This document shows, one piece after another, positions 8,588 through 17,362 of a stretch of 64,000 nucleotides of DNA. The stretch's first letter is position 1; each line of letters begins with the position of its first letter. The position numbers were made by a program, and so were the translations under genes. The notes under the pieces are model-generated. The model saw only the letters and a program-made list of their open reading frames with translations. It was not told where the DNA came from and did not search any database. Source of the DNA: Bryobacteraceae bacterium (GTDB lineage: Bacteria > Acidobacteriota > Terriglobia > Bryobacterales > Bryobacteraceae); NCBI GenBank assembly GCA_019748195.1, contig JAIEPW010000014.1, positions 32,523 to 96,522 on the forward strand. The letters run 5' to 3'.

Positions 8588-8967
8588 TATCCTCGCTTCC
8601 TCCGATCAACGGATTTGGTCTTACGGATTTCGACGTGCGCCTCGGAGCCACCACAGATCGTGACCTCGCGTTCACGCGCCACCCTCTCCCATCCCGGCAG
8701 GTGGGCTTTCATCAGGCTCTTGAACAATTTCCCGTGGTTCGGCACGAGCAGGTGCAACAGCTCGTGCACGATCACAACTTCCTGGAATGCCGAGGGTTCA
8801 TCGAGCAGATCCGCACTGAAACAGACCCGCCCCGCAGTGGAGCACGATGCCCACTTGACGGTCATTCGCTGAATTTGGACACGCTTCGGCTTCACGCCGA
8901 TCTTCTCCGCCCAATGGGCGACTTCTTGGCGCATCTTCCGCTTCTTCGCTTCCAGAACCATGGTCAC
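8587..8967 (-). CDS. YgjP-like metallopeptidase (DUF45/M48 type) of the RM locus
   Basis: The 126-residue protein carries the zinc motif H-E-L-L-H with a third ligand region in LVPNHGKLF, plus the conserved KWASCSTAGRVCFS segment typical of the YgjP/DUF45 group. Genes of this group often follow hsdR in type I restriction loci, and this one overlaps hsdR as GTGA. Its role there is not established. It bridges the RM genes and the CBASS genes in one overlapping run. Start GTG 8967 has GGAG about eleven bases upstream; ATG 8961 is an alternative. Confidence 0.85.
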   Translation of the reverse strand: MTMVLEAKKRKMRQEVAHWAEKIGVKPKRVQIQRMTVKWASCSTAGRVCFSADLLDEPSAFQEVVIVHELLHLLVPNHGKLFKSLMKAHLPGWERVAREREVTICGGSEAHVEIRKTKSVDRRKRG

Positions 8968-11834
8968 GACCGCTGAAGCTCCATCATTCGTTTCACCACC
9001 GCAACCATCGAGTCCTTCCCCACGGCGGGCAGCACCAGCTTGTAAAGTTCGGCCTTCAGTTGTCGTTCTTCCGCGACGTTGTCCCGGAAGTTCGGGAAGT
9101 TGCGAATGGCGGCATCGATCTTGGGCGCGACAGCATTCGGGTCACGGGCGCCGGACTGTTTGAGCACCCAGAAGATCGTGAAAGTGTTGATGTCAAAACC
9201 TGAAGACTCGCGCTCACGTCTCGCCGCCAGGTATTCCTCCATCAGCTTGCCGAGTTGCTCCAGGGCCGACTGCGTTGTGATCTGGCGATCATCGTAGGCC
9301 TCGAGGATAGCCTCCGTGCGCTCGCCAATCGGAATCAAGTACGGCTGCTGCTCATCCTCCACGGTGGCCATCAGGCTCCGTCCGAGGTTGATCACCTTCG
9401 GCGGATCGCCGTCATCGGCGGTCTTCAGCGCGTTGAGCGTATTCTCATCGATCTTCACCGGCTTCATCACAGAATCCAAGCCCGTTCCGATCGCCGTGCG
9501 CCTAACCAGATCCTCAGTCTTCTTCATCAGATCGCGGATCAGTGCCACCTTCCGGGAGAATGCGTTGATGACGATCTGATAGAGGGCAGAGAGCTTTCCG
9601 TAATCCTCGATGTACGGGCGCAAGAACACATCCGGTGAAATGATCTCGTACAGAGTTTCGAGTTCTTGGAAGAGCTTGTAGAAGGACTCGCGCCGGTCCT
9701 TGTCCTCGAATGCCGCGATGGCCCGTTCGAGAGCCTTGTCGTCAATTCGGCCGGAACAGAGTTCGAGGAACGGCCGCGACTGTTCCATGAGAATCACGAA
9801 GCGCGTCTTCAGAACCTCGATGTTCTGGATCGCGTTGCCAACCAGGTCCGAATCGAAGGAGAGCGCGCTTTCCAGCTTCTCGAAGATGCCCACGAAATCG
9901 AGCACATAGCCAGCCGGCTTCTTGACACCTTCTTCGTCCTCATAAGGCCGGTTGACGCGCGCGATCGCCTGCAGCAGCGTGTGATCCCGCATGGGCTTGT
10001 CCAGGTACATGCAGTAGAGGATCGGTGCATCGAAGCCCGTGAGCAGCTTCTCGGTGACGATGAGAATCTTCGGCTGGGCATCGCGCTTGACGAATGCGCG
10101 CCGGACTCGCTTTTCCTCGTCCTCGCCGAGCTTGAACTCGGCCAGCACTTCGTTGTCGTTATGTGCTGACGTGTAAATCACCGTCGAGTATTCTGTCGGC
10201 AGGTGTTCGTCCAGCGCCTTCTTGTAGAGCGCGCAAGCTTCCCGGTCCACGCCGACCAGGAATGCCTTGTAGCCCAGAGGCTCCACATTCTCCCGGAAGT
10301 GCTGTGCCACGAAGCGCGCGACCCTTTTCACCCGGTCAGCCGCCTTCAAAAACGTCTTCAGATTTACGGCTCGGTCCAGGATTCGATTCAATTCCTCGAT
10401 GTCGCTGATGCCCTGAGTCTCGGCCAGGTCGAGGAACTCCTTTTCCAACTGCTCGCGCGGCACGCGGATGTCGTTCGGCGCCAGTGTGTAGTTCAGCGGC
10501 AGCGTGGTCCCGTCTTCGATGGATTCCGCGATGGAATACTTGTCGAGGTAGCCCTTCTCGTCGTCCTTCCCAAAGACCTTGAATGTTCCCTTGCCATAAG
10601 CGATCCGGTCAATCGGTGTTCCTGTAAACCCGATCATAGTTGCGTTCGGCACGGCGGCAACGAGGTAGTTTCCCAGGTCGCCACTCGTAGTGCGGTGAGC
10701 CTCATCAATCAACAGGAAGACATTCTGCCGCTTCGAAAGGTCTGCGTCCGCCTTATCGAACTTGTGAATCATCGAGACCACCAGACCGCGATAGTCCGAT
10801 TTCAGCAACTCGCGCAGGTGCTGCTTGCTGCGCGCGATTTCAGGCGCCAAACCATACGCCGCCAAGTTCGCAAAGAGCTGGCTCTCCAGTTCGTTCCGGT
10901 CCACCAGCATGATCACCGTCGGCTTCTCGAAGGCCGCCTGGCGCAGGATCAAATCGGCCGCCTTGATCATCGTGAACGTCTTGCCCGATCCCTGGGTGTG
11001 CCAGATCAACCCGGTCCGCTTCTCCGGATCGAGCGCCCGTTCCACCACCTTTTCCACCGCACGCGTCTGATGCTGGCGCAGAACGATCTTGCGGAGTTCA
11101 TCGTCCTTCTTGTAGAAGACGATCCAGGATTCGAGGAACCGCAGGAATCGCTCCCGGCCGAAGAAGCGCTTCACCTTGCGCTCGAAGTTGCCCTTTTCCT
11201 CGTCCTTCCAGTTGAAGAGGTTCTTTCGGTCCAGGTTCCAGGTGACTCCATAGTAGAAGTCGATCAGGTGGGTTACATCGAACACTTGCGGCGCTGTCAC
11301 AAGCTCGGGTGTTTCGCGATGGTATCGGCGGATCTGCGTGATCCCCTCATCAATGCCATCCTTCTTCAATGCGCTCTTGGCTTCAACGAGCGCCACCGGA
11401 ACGCCGTTGATCGCGAACACCACGTCTGCCCGGTTGCGGAATCGCCCGTTGGTGTATTGCCACTCGTCGGTGACTTGAAAGACGTTCTCGGCGGGATGGG
11501 AAAAGTCGATCAGCACCACGTTGCGCTGACGCTTTTCCGATTCCACGTAGACAGAACGCTCCCCGCGCAGCCAGGCGAGCACTTCGGCGTTGCCTTCGAT
11601 GTTGTTGCGGACGCTCTCTATCCGCGCGATCACTTCGTCCGCGTTTGAGACCGTGACAACGCCAGGATTCAGACTGATCAGCTTGTCCCGTAATGTTTGG
11701 TAGAACAGCGTTCCGCTCTCGCCCCTTCGAAGCGTGAGCGATTGATTGGGAGAAACGTAGGTCCAGCCGATCTCTTGGACGTAACCGACCATCGGGCTCT
11801 GAACCGTCGCCCGCTCGCTCGCGATGCTAGGCAT
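8964..11834 (-). CDS. hsdR: Type I restriction enzyme, motor/nuclease subunit
   Basis: The 957-residue protein has an N-terminal nuclease domain with the D-x(n)-E-x-K core (VEAKSALKKDGIDEG), then a superfamily 2 helicase: Walker A TQGSGKTFT, DEAH box LLIDEAHRT and motif III GFTGTP. A C-terminal helical part contacts HsdM. It moves along DNA and cuts when it meets unmethylated sites. The ATG at 11834 (MPSIASERATV) is preferred over 11879 because it gives an eight-base overlap with hsdS and a natural N-terminus. No frameshift or missing motif is seen, so the enzyme should be active. Confidence 0.94.
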   Translation of the reverse strand: MPSIASERATVQSPMVGYVQEIGWTYVSPNQSLTLRRGESGTLFYQTLRDKLISLNPGVVTVSNADEVIARIESVRNNIEGNAEVLAWLRGERSVYVESEKRQRNVVLIDFSHPAENVFQVTDEWQYTNGRFRNRADVVFAINGVPVALVEAKSALKKDGIDEGITQIRRYHRETPELVTAPQVFDVTHLIDFYYGVTWNLDRKNLFNWKDEEKGNFERKVKRFFGRERFLRFLESWIVFYKKDDELRKIVLRQHQTRAVEKVVERALDPEKRTGLIWHTQGSGKTFTMIKAADLILRQAAFEKPTVIMLVDRNELESQLFANLAAYGLAPEIARSKQHLRELLKSDYRGLVVSMIHKFDKADADLSKRQNVFLLIDEAHRTTSGDLGNYLVAAVPNATMIGFTGTPIDRIAYGKGTFKVFGKDDEKGYLDKYSIAESIEDGTTLPLNYTLAPNDIRVPREQLEKEFLDLAETQGISDIEELNRILDRAVNLKTFLKAADRVKRVARFVAQHFRENVEPLGYKAFLVGVDREACALYKKALDEHLPTEYSTVIYTSAHNDNEVLAEFKLGEDEEKRVRRAFVKRDAQPKILIVTEKLLTGFDAPILYCMYLDKPMRDHTLLQAIARVNRPYEDEEGVKKPAGYVLDFVGIFEKLESALSFDSDLVGNAIQNIEVLKTRFVILMEQSRPFLELCSGRIDDKALERAIAAFEDKDRRESFYKLFQELETLYEIISPDVFLRPYIEDYGKLSALYQIVINAFSRKVALIRDLMKKTEDLVRRTAIGTGLDSVMKPVKIDENTLNALKTADDGDPPKVINLGRSLMATVEDEQQPYLIPIGERTEAILEAYDDRQITTQSALEQLGKLMEEYLAARRERESSGFDINTFTIFWVLKQSGARDPNAVAPKIDAAIRNFPNFRDNVAEERQLKAELYKLVLPAVGKDSMVAVVKRMMELQRS

Positions 11835-13059
11835 GGTTGACCTCCGCAAGGTTGAAATCCTTGACACAGATCGCACCATTCATCAGTTGAGGAAGAGTAG
11901 CGGCGAACAGCCTCGACAGGGCCTCTGAGCGCTTTGCAGCGATCATGTGTCGGCGCGTCAGTTGCATCAGCGCATGGGCGATGTCTTGTTGCTCCTGCTT
12001 CGGAGGCAAAGGCACCTCGATATTCGCAATGAAGGCACAGGTCAAAGCGCCCTTTGTGCTTCCGCCTGATGAGCTAACTTGGCGGAAATAGGGATATAGA
12101 CTCTGCAAGTAGAAAAGGTAGAACTCCGGCAGCACAGACGGATCGCGGAACTGCACGTATGCTAGGTGCTGATTGATACAGGTGTCGGTCTCTAGCAACG
12201 CGACGTTACCCAACGTCTTGCCTTGTCCGGTTATCGCCACGACTAGACTCTTTCGAGGAACTAACGGCAGATGACACTCCCGAAAGGCCGCCTGAGTAAC
12301 AAATTCCTCCGCGCGATTGATGATAACCTCGTGAATCTTGGTGCTCGTGATCCACGGAATGTCCCCGCCGTCCCAGTAGTCCGCATTGGTCCTCTTTGGG
12401 GTAGAGCCGTTACCAATCTTCGCGATGTCGCCGAGCCTCACAGTTTTCCAGCTTTCCGGGACTAGTCCGGTCTCGAGTTGCTTTAGTGGTTCGTCGCGAA
12501 ACCCCTCTTGAAAGAGCTTCGCCATCGTCGCCGACTTCAGTGAAGCTAGAGCCTCAACCAGACGTTCTTCGATTCGCAAGGACTCTTCGAAGGATTTGAG
12601 AACAGCAGTTATTCTCGACTGCTCTGTGAGGGAGGGTATTTGGGCAACAAACCTCGAGATGGAAGCCCAGGACGTGCGCGGATGATTGACGCCAACGGTA
12701 GTTGCCTCCGCATAAGAGATGAAGTCTGAAGTATGCAAAAGGAGAGCCAGAAACTCGGGATTGATCTTGGACCGATTGGGTTCGAGTGGCAGCAGTTCCG
12801 TTGAACAAACGCCGTCGAATGGCGCGATAACGGCCTTATCAAGGTAAGGCCGGAGTTTTCCATAGAGAATGTCGCTCCTCCGAAACCGGCTCTTGCTACT
12901 ACGAACTCCATCAACCGATCCCCACCGGGAGAGGGACAGTCTGCCAGTGTCCACGTGCTCCATGGCGACGTAGTACTCACTCTCCAGATCATCGGCCGAA
13001 GCTTGTTCTGTGCGCATGGAGCAGAGTTGATCCAGGCGAAGCGTTTCCCACTGACTCAT
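11827..13059 (-). CDS. hsdS: Type I restriction-modification specificity subunit
   Basis: The 410-residue protein has two target-recognition domains. The first covers about residues 1-165 and the second begins with WKTVRLGDIAKIGNGSTP near residue 205. Each is followed by a helical dimer spacer (for example LTEQSRITAVLKSFEESL). HsdS chooses the bipartite DNA site read by both methyltransferase and nuclease. It overlaps hsdM as ATGA and hsdR by eight bases. The recognition sequence cannot be predicted by eye. Confidence 0.92.
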   Translation of the reverse strand: MSQWETLRLDQLCSMRTEQASADDLESEYYVAMEHVDTGRLSLSRWGSVDGVRSSKSRFRRSDILYGKLRPYLDKAVIAPFDGVCSTELLPLEPNRSKINPEFLALLLHTSDFISYAEATTVGVNHPRTSWASISRFVAQIPSLTEQSRITAVLKSFEESLRIEERLVEALASLKSATMAKLFQEGFRDEPLKQLETGLVPESWKTVRLGDIAKIGNGSTPKRTNADYWDGGDIPWITSTKIHEVIINRAEEFVTQAAFRECHLPLVPRKSLVVAITGQGKTLGNVALLETDTCINQHLAYVQFRDPSVLPEFYLFYLQSLYPYFRQVSSSGGSTKGALTCAFIANIEVPLPPKQEQQDIAHALMQLTRRHMIAAKRSEALSRLFAATLPQLMNGAICVKDFNLAEVNHA

Positions 13060-14924
13060 AGCGCCCCCCGGCCAAATCCTATCGACGCGAAAACCGATTC
13101 TAGGTGAAGATCCATTTCAGCCTGTTCAGTGGTGAGACGACGGTACTCAGCAAGGGCAGCACCGAGGTCCGTTGTGAAATCCTTACTGCTCGTCCGGATA
13201 TATCGTGATGGTGAGAGGTTGAAGTCCGCTTCTGAGATTGCATTTCGGTCAACCGCCCGACACAACCCCTCCTGATCCCGCCACTCTCGGAAGCACTCGA
13301 CCACCTTCCGGATACCCTCCTCGCTGAGTTCATTCTTTGGACGGCCCTTTTTAAACTCTGCGCTGGCGTTGATCAATAGCACCTGACCGCGGCGGGCCTT
13401 TGGCTTCGCGGCGTTTAGGACGAGGATCAGTCCGGCGGCCGTTGTGTTGTAAAAGAGGTTGTCAGGGAGGAGAATGACACTTTCGATTAGGTCCTGATCG
13501 ACGAACCATCGCCGGACAGATTTCTCCTTGTTCTCTCCGTGGCCTCCGCTGCCGCGGCTCGCCGCGCCAGTATCGATCACGACTGCGCCGCGCCCTTTCT
13601 CGCCCAAGGACGCCGCCACGTGCTGCAGCCAGGCCCAGTCCGCGCTCGAAGTCGGAGCATAGCCCCCCCGAGTCTCAAACCTTTCGTAAGGATCGTTCTC
13701 GTAGCTCTTGGGGTCGAAGTTGTCCTGGTTCCACATTGGATTGGTGACAACGATGTCGAACTGCCGGAGCCGGCTGTCGTTTAGGAACTTTGGATTGCTC
13801 ATGGTATTGCCACGAACGATTTCACCGGCCATGTCATGCAGCACCATGTTCATCCGCGCGATGGCGAAGGAGGATCCGGTCAGTTCCTGGCCGTGGAGCT
13901 TGAGCGGGCGGTCGATCTTCTGCTCTCGTTCCTTGAGCGCCAACTGGCACTTGACCAACAAGCCGCCGGATCCGCAGCAAGGGTCATAGACCTCTTCGCC
14001 CTGTTTCGGATTCATCAGCCGCGCCATCAACCACCCCACCTCTTTCGGCGTGAAGAACTCGCCGGCGCTTTGCCCTTGCCCCTCGGCGAACTTCCGCAAC
14101 AAGTACTCGTATGCACGGCCAAGGAAATCCGGCTCCACGTCCTTGAGGCCGAGCCGGTAACGGGGATCGCTCAGCGTCTCAATGAGCCGGGCAAGCGCTT
14201 CATCACTGATCTCCCGCTCGCCATTCCTGGTCTCGTTGTAGTCGACGATATCGATCACACCTTGAAGGCTGGGGTTCGCCTTGGCTATGGCGCGGATGGT
14301 GGTGGTGAGCTGTTCGCCTAGCGTCTTCGGCTTGCGGTCCTCGGGCCATTCGAATGGAGTGCGTCCGCTTACGACCGGCCAGGTTGCTTCGGGCGGAATA
14401 TAGAACCGCACCAAGGAAGGATCTGCTTCGAGTACGGTGCGCGCAGTCTCTGCGTCGCCAAACTCCTCGGCTAGGCGGGCGATCTCATCCTCGAAGACGT
14501 CCGAGAGCCGCTTGATGAACATCAACGGGAGAATGTAGTCCTTGAACTTCGGGGCGTCCTTTTCGCCGCGAATCGAGCAGGCCGCTCTCCAGAGGAGGGC
14601 TTCCATGGAGCGACTGTCCATGAGTTGCTCGTTGCCATTCGCAGGTTGAGTTTGCCGCCGGCGGCGGGTCGAGACCGGGGCTTCCGAACTGGGCTTCTCG
14701 ACCGCAAATCGCTGGCGGAGGTCGGCGAACTCGGGGCCTTGAGACTCCACGAACTGCTCAATTGCGTGCCGGACCGCGCTGTCGGGAAGGTTCTTACCCT
14801 TTTCCCAGCGGTTGACGGTGGGAAAGGACACCCGGAGCTGAGCGGCGAGCTTCTCCTGGGTCAGTCCCAGGCGTCCGCGTAGTTCGCGGATTGCGGAAGC
14901 GAAATCGGGGTCTGTGGTTCTCAT
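13056..14924 (-). CDS. hsdM: Type I N6-adenine methyltransferase with N-terminal helix-turn-helix
   Basis: The 622-residue protein starts with an XRE-type helix-turn-helix (about residues 10-55, GLTQEKLAAQLRVSFPTVNR), then a basic Gln-rich linker, then a standard HsdM: N-terminal helical domain from about residue 100 and SAM-binding motif DPCCGSGGLLV. The catalytic motif IV reads TNPMWNQ rather than the common NPPF/Y. The HTH is unusual for HsdM and suggests that the methyltransferase can bind its own promoter, where a 10-bp palindrome sits. It is the first gene of the eight-gene run. Start ATG 14924. Confidence 0.92.
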   Translation of the reverse strand: MRTTDPDFASAIRELRGRLGLTQEKLAAQLRVSFPTVNRWEKGKNLPDSAVRHAIEQFVESQGPEFADLRQRFAVEKPSSEAPVSTRRRRQTQPANGNEQLMDSRSMEALLWRAACSIRGEKDAPKFKDYILPLMFIKRLSDVFEDEIARLAEEFGDAETARTVLEADPSLVRFYIPPEATWPVVSGRTPFEWPEDRKPKTLGEQLTTTIRAIAKANPSLQGVIDIVDYNETRNGEREISDEALARLIETLSDPRYRLGLKDVEPDFLGRAYEYLLRKFAEGQGQSAGEFFTPKEVGWLMARLMNPKQGEEVYDPCCGSGGLLVKCQLALKEREQKIDRPLKLHGQELTGSSFAIARMNMVLHDMAGEIVRGNTMSNPKFLNDSRLRQFDIVVTNPMWNQDNFDPKSYENDPYERFETRGGYAPTSSADWAWLQHVAASLGEKGRGAVVIDTGAASRGSGGHGENKEKSVRRWFVDQDLIESVILLPDNLFYNTTAAGLILVLNAAKPKARRGQVLLINASAEFKKGRPKNELSEEGIRKVVECFREWRDQEGLCRAVDRNAISEADFNLSPSRYIRTSSKDFTTDLGAALAEYRRLTTEQAEMDLHLESVFASIGFGRGAL

Positions 14925-14931
14925 AGTCGTT

Positions 14932-14941
14932 TCGTATACGA
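14932..14941. promoter_or_regulatory. 10-bp palindrome, candidate HsdM/XRE operator
   Basis: The bases TCGTATACGA read identically on both strands. The site is eight bases upstream of the hsdM ATG and touches the -10 element of the predicted hsdM promoter, so a bound repressor would block transcription start. The HTH fused to HsdM is the obvious candidate binder. The site is seen directly; its use is inference. Confidence 0.45.
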
Positions 14942-14969
14942 TGATATTTTATAGTACTTGATAAGGCAA
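14941..14969 (-). promoter_or_regulatory. Predicted promoter of the hsdM-cap3 run
   Basis: On the minus strand a -35 TTGCCT (14964-14969) and a -10 TATCAT (14941-14946) are separated by 17 bases in clearly AT-rich DNA. The start point would be near 14934, about ten bases from the hsdM ATG. This is the only obvious promoter for the whole eight-gene run. Confidence 0.45.
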
Positions 14970-15060
14970 GTGCTAATTATCGGAGCGAGTAGGGCCACCG
15001 TCGTCGACAGACCTGATCGAAGTATCGCACATCTATCGGCTAGTGTATAGCTATTTTTTG

Positions 15061-15088
15061 TTGAACTGATAGCTGCTTGTGGTATAGT
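15061..15088 (+). promoter_or_regulatory. Predicted promoter of the RHH-GNAT pair
   Basis: A -35 TTGAAC (15061-15066) and a -10 TATAGT (15083-15088) with a 16-base spacer point towards the RHH gene, whose ATG is at 15107. No clear ribosome-binding site follows, so the message may have a very short leader. The hsdM promoter points the other way from the same 180-base AT-rich gap. Confidence 0.4.
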
Positions 15089-15106
15089 GGGTGTGGGACC
15101 TTGCGC

Positions 15107-15319
15107 ATGGCTGATCGAAAAACAATGACGTTGAACTTGACGGAGGCGGAGATGGAGGCTCTGGAAAGACTCTGCAAACAAAAGGACTTGAGCAAGACGG
15201 CGGTGATTCGACAGGCCCTAAAGCTCTATCAGATGGTGGACGTCCGGCTGGCGCAAGGGGATTCGTTGTTCTTCGAGGACAAGGAGAAGAAGAACAAAGC
15301 GGAGTTGATGGTGCTGTGA
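15107..15319 (+). CDS. Ribbon-helix-helix protein, probable antitoxin
   Basis: The 70-residue protein begins with a short beta strand (KTMTLNLTE) followed by two helices (AEMEALERLCKQKD and KTAVIRQALKLYQ), the ribbon-helix-helix layout of CopG/Arc-type DNA binders. The tail is Lys/Glu-rich. Its stop overlaps the next gene as GTGA, which fits an antitoxin coupled to its toxin. ATG 15107 is chosen because it lies just after the predicted promoter and places the strand at the N-terminus. Pairing with the GNAT protein suggests a type II toxin-antitoxin unit, but this is inferred from layout. Confidence 0.68.
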   Translation: MADRKTMTLNLTEAEMEALERLCKQKDLSKTAVIRQALKLYQMVDVRLAQGDSLFFEDKEKKNKAELMVL

Positions 15320-15933
15320 GGGAGGAGTCGGCGGTCCTGATAAAAGAGCGGGCGACCGGTCGCCTAGTCGAAGCAACGCTCATCGACGGCATCACCCGCG
15401 TGGAAGTCGAAGAGGCCGAGGAGCAGTGGCGACCGGTCATGGCTCAGCGAATCGAGGACCTACGGGCACGCCAAGCGCCGCGGTCAAAATGGCCAGAGCA
15501 TGGTCATTGGGATTGGCGGAAGAAGCATGCGGCCACCCAGGGTTTGCTCGCGTACCGAATGTTGGGGCTGCGTTCCGATGGCCGCATGCAGGGATTGATG
15601 TTGGTGGTCACCGCCGGGCATGCTTGCAGAATCGCGGAGCAGAAGAACAAGGAGATGGTCTACGTCGACTATGTGGCTACAGCGCCGTGGAACTCGCCAA
15701 GCGTCGTAGAAGAGCCGCAGTACGGCATGGTCGGCCGTGTATTGATTGCTGCGGCGATCCAACTCAGCCTCGATGAAGGTTTCAAGGGCCGCCTTGGCCT
15801 GCATTCCTTGCCGCAGGCCGAGGAGTTCTACCGCAAGCAATGCGCCATGACAGACCTGGGTGCGGACGAGAAGAAGCAGAATCTTCGCTATTTTGAAATG
15901 ACGATAGCGCAGGCAGCGGAGTTCCTCCGCTAG
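15316..15933 (+). CDS. GNAT-type acetyltransferase, possible toxin partner
   Basis: The 205-residue protein has a GNAT-like core in its second half: a strand MVYVDYVATAPWN, the loop YGMVGRVLIAAAIQLS where acetyl-CoA would bind, and a C-terminal GLHSLPQAEEFYRKQCAM segment typical of small acetyltransferases. It is larger than AtaT-type toxins (about 160-175 residues) because of an N-terminal part of about 80 residues. The GTG start at 15316 overlaps the RHH stop. It may modify a tRNA or protein target as a toxin, or simply be an element-borne acetyltransferase. Confidence 0.62.
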   Translation: MREESAVLIKERATGRLVEATLIDGITRVEVEEAEEQWRPVMAQRIEDLRARQAPRSKWPEHGHWDWRKKHAATQGLLAYRMLGLRSDGRMQGLMLVVTAGHACRIAEQKNKEMVYVDYVATAPWNSPSVVEEPQYGMVGRVLIAAAIQLSLDEGFKGRLGLHSLPQAEEFYRKQCAMTDLGADEKKQNLRYFEMTIAQAAEFLR

Positions 15934-15942
15934 GAGATCAGT

Positions 15943-16404
15943 ATGAGACTACGACAGAATCGTGAGTGGTATGAAAAGCACGCCGCCCTCGACCAGCCCG
16001 CTGAGATCGCGGCCGGTGGATTCTCGTTAGATCAACTGCCGCCTTCGCAGGTAGACGTGAATGAGGCGGACTTGGCGTTCGGCAGGTTGATCAATCTGAG
16101 CAGACGTAACCGAGGATGGTCGATTGAGGAACTGAGCACTCGCGCGAGAGTCGAGGTCAACGACTTGGTGCGCATCGAGAAGGATCCCCATTTCGTCCCG
16201 GGCCCTCGCACGGTCTACCAACTCGCCAACCTGCTGGGCTTCCGCAACGACCGGCTTCTTCAACTCTCTGGAAACACCAAGCTGCGGGATCGCCGGTTGG
16301 GTGAGAATGCCGTCAAATTCGCGGCACGCTCCGAACCGCTTCAGGCGCTAGATCCCGCCGAGCAGAATGCCCTCGAGGAATTTGTGAAGTATTTGAGCGA
16401 GTAG
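15943..16404 (+). CDS. XRE-family helix-turn-helix regulator
   Basis: The 153-residue protein has an HTH in its middle (about residues 45-100: LINLSRRNRGWSIEELSTRA, then VYQLANLLGF), with an N-terminal extension beginning MRLRQNREWYEKHAAL. It shares one base with the next gene, an ImmA/IrrE-type protease. Such pairs occur as regulator-protease switches in ICEs and phages and as toxin-antitoxin-like units. It begins ten bases after the GNAT gene and may be in the same transcript. Confidence 0.8.
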   Translation: MRLRQNREWYEKHAALDQPAEIAAGGFSLDQLPPSQVDVNEADLAFGRLINLSRRNRGWSIEELSTRARVEVNDLVRIEKDPHFVPGPRTVYQLANLLGFRNDRLLQLSGNTKLRDRRLGENAVKFAARSEPLQALDPAEQNALEEFVKYLSE

Positions 16405-17345
16405 TGGAGCTTGCTGTGAGTTCGAACCACATTCGCAACATCCGGCTGGACGCATATCTTCGGGAAGACGTCGACAAGATCGTCGCCCGCGTCCTCCGCG
16501 ATCTCGGCTCGCCTGAACCTCCACTGAGGCTGGACGATGTTCGCGAGCTGCTGCGTTTGGATCGAGCCTACTACTCTTCAACTGACGATAGCGCCGCTCG
16601 TGAGGTCATCCATCGATTGAAGGTGGCCGGCAAACAGGTGATCGCCAGGCCGACGCTCTTGAAGGAGGCGATTTCCAAGTTCAATCTGAGGGCGCTCTGG
16701 CTGCCGGATCGAAAGCGAATCCTGATTGATGATTCTCTTCCGGATCCCAAAAAGCGTTGGAGCGAGGCGCATGAAGTCGGGCATACCTTGATTCCCTGGC
16801 ACAAGGACACCCTTTTCGGAGACGACAAGGCCACCCTCACCCCCGCGTGTCACGCGCAGATTGAAGCTGAGGCCAACTATGCCGCCGGGCGTCTGATCTT
16901 TCTCGGCGAGCGGTTTGCAAACGAACTCGACGGTCATTCCACCACTATCAAAGCGCTACAGACGTTGCAGAAGCGCTTTGGGAACAGCATGACGACAACC
17001 CTCTGGCGCGCCGTTGAGCACAGTCGGGTTCCCATGATCGGCGCAATCTCCTGCCACCCCAAGTATCGTCCGCCTGAGTTTGAGGACGACAACCCTTTGC
17101 GCTACTACATTCGATCCGACGGATTCGAGGAGATGTTCGGGCACATCGGCGAACAAGAGTTATTCGCCCACATCGACGGGTACTGCGGATACAAGCGAAG
17201 TGGCCCGCTGGGAGAGGCGGAAGTCGTGCTCTCCGATGCTGCCGGCGAAGCGCATGTCTTCAAGTTCGAGACTTTTTTCAATCGCTACGACGCTTTGACG
17301 ATTGGCTTGCATGTGAAGCGCGCAAGCCGAGTCGTCGGATTCTAA
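16404..17345 (+). CDS. ImmA/IrrE-family metallopeptidase
   Basis: The 313-residue protein contains the zinc motif H-E-V-G-H (SEAHEVGHTLIPWH, about residues 126-139), with a downstream helix EAEANYAAGRLIF that supplies the third ligand glutamate. This is the M78 ImmA/IrrE layout. ImmA cleaves the repressor of ICEBs1 and IrrE controls a damage response, so the likely target is the XRE protein encoded just upstream. The region after about residue 200 is a family-specific extension. Start GTG 16404 overlaps the XRE stop by one base. Confidence 0.87.
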   Translation: MELAVSSNHIRNIRLDAYLREDVDKIVARVLRDLGSPEPPLRLDDVRELLRLDRAYYSSTDDSAAREVIHRLKVAGKQVIARPTLLKEAISKFNLRALWLPDRKRILIDDSLPDPKKRWSEAHEVGHTLIPWHKDTLFGDDKATLTPACHAQIEAEANYAAGRLIFLGERFANELDGHSTTIKALQTLQKRFGNSMTTTLWRAVEHSRVPMIGAISCHPKYRPPEFEDDNPLRYYIRSDGFEEMFGHIGEQELFAHIDGYCGYKRSGPLGEAEVVLSDAAGEAHVFKFETFFNRYDALTIGLHVKRASRVVGF

Positions 17346-17362
17346 ACCACCTGGAGAAACAT

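Noticed and set aside
10203..11648. A 481-residue open frame on the plus strand
   Set aside because: It lies fully opposite hsdR, whose motifs are complete; the length comes from codon bias on the other strand.
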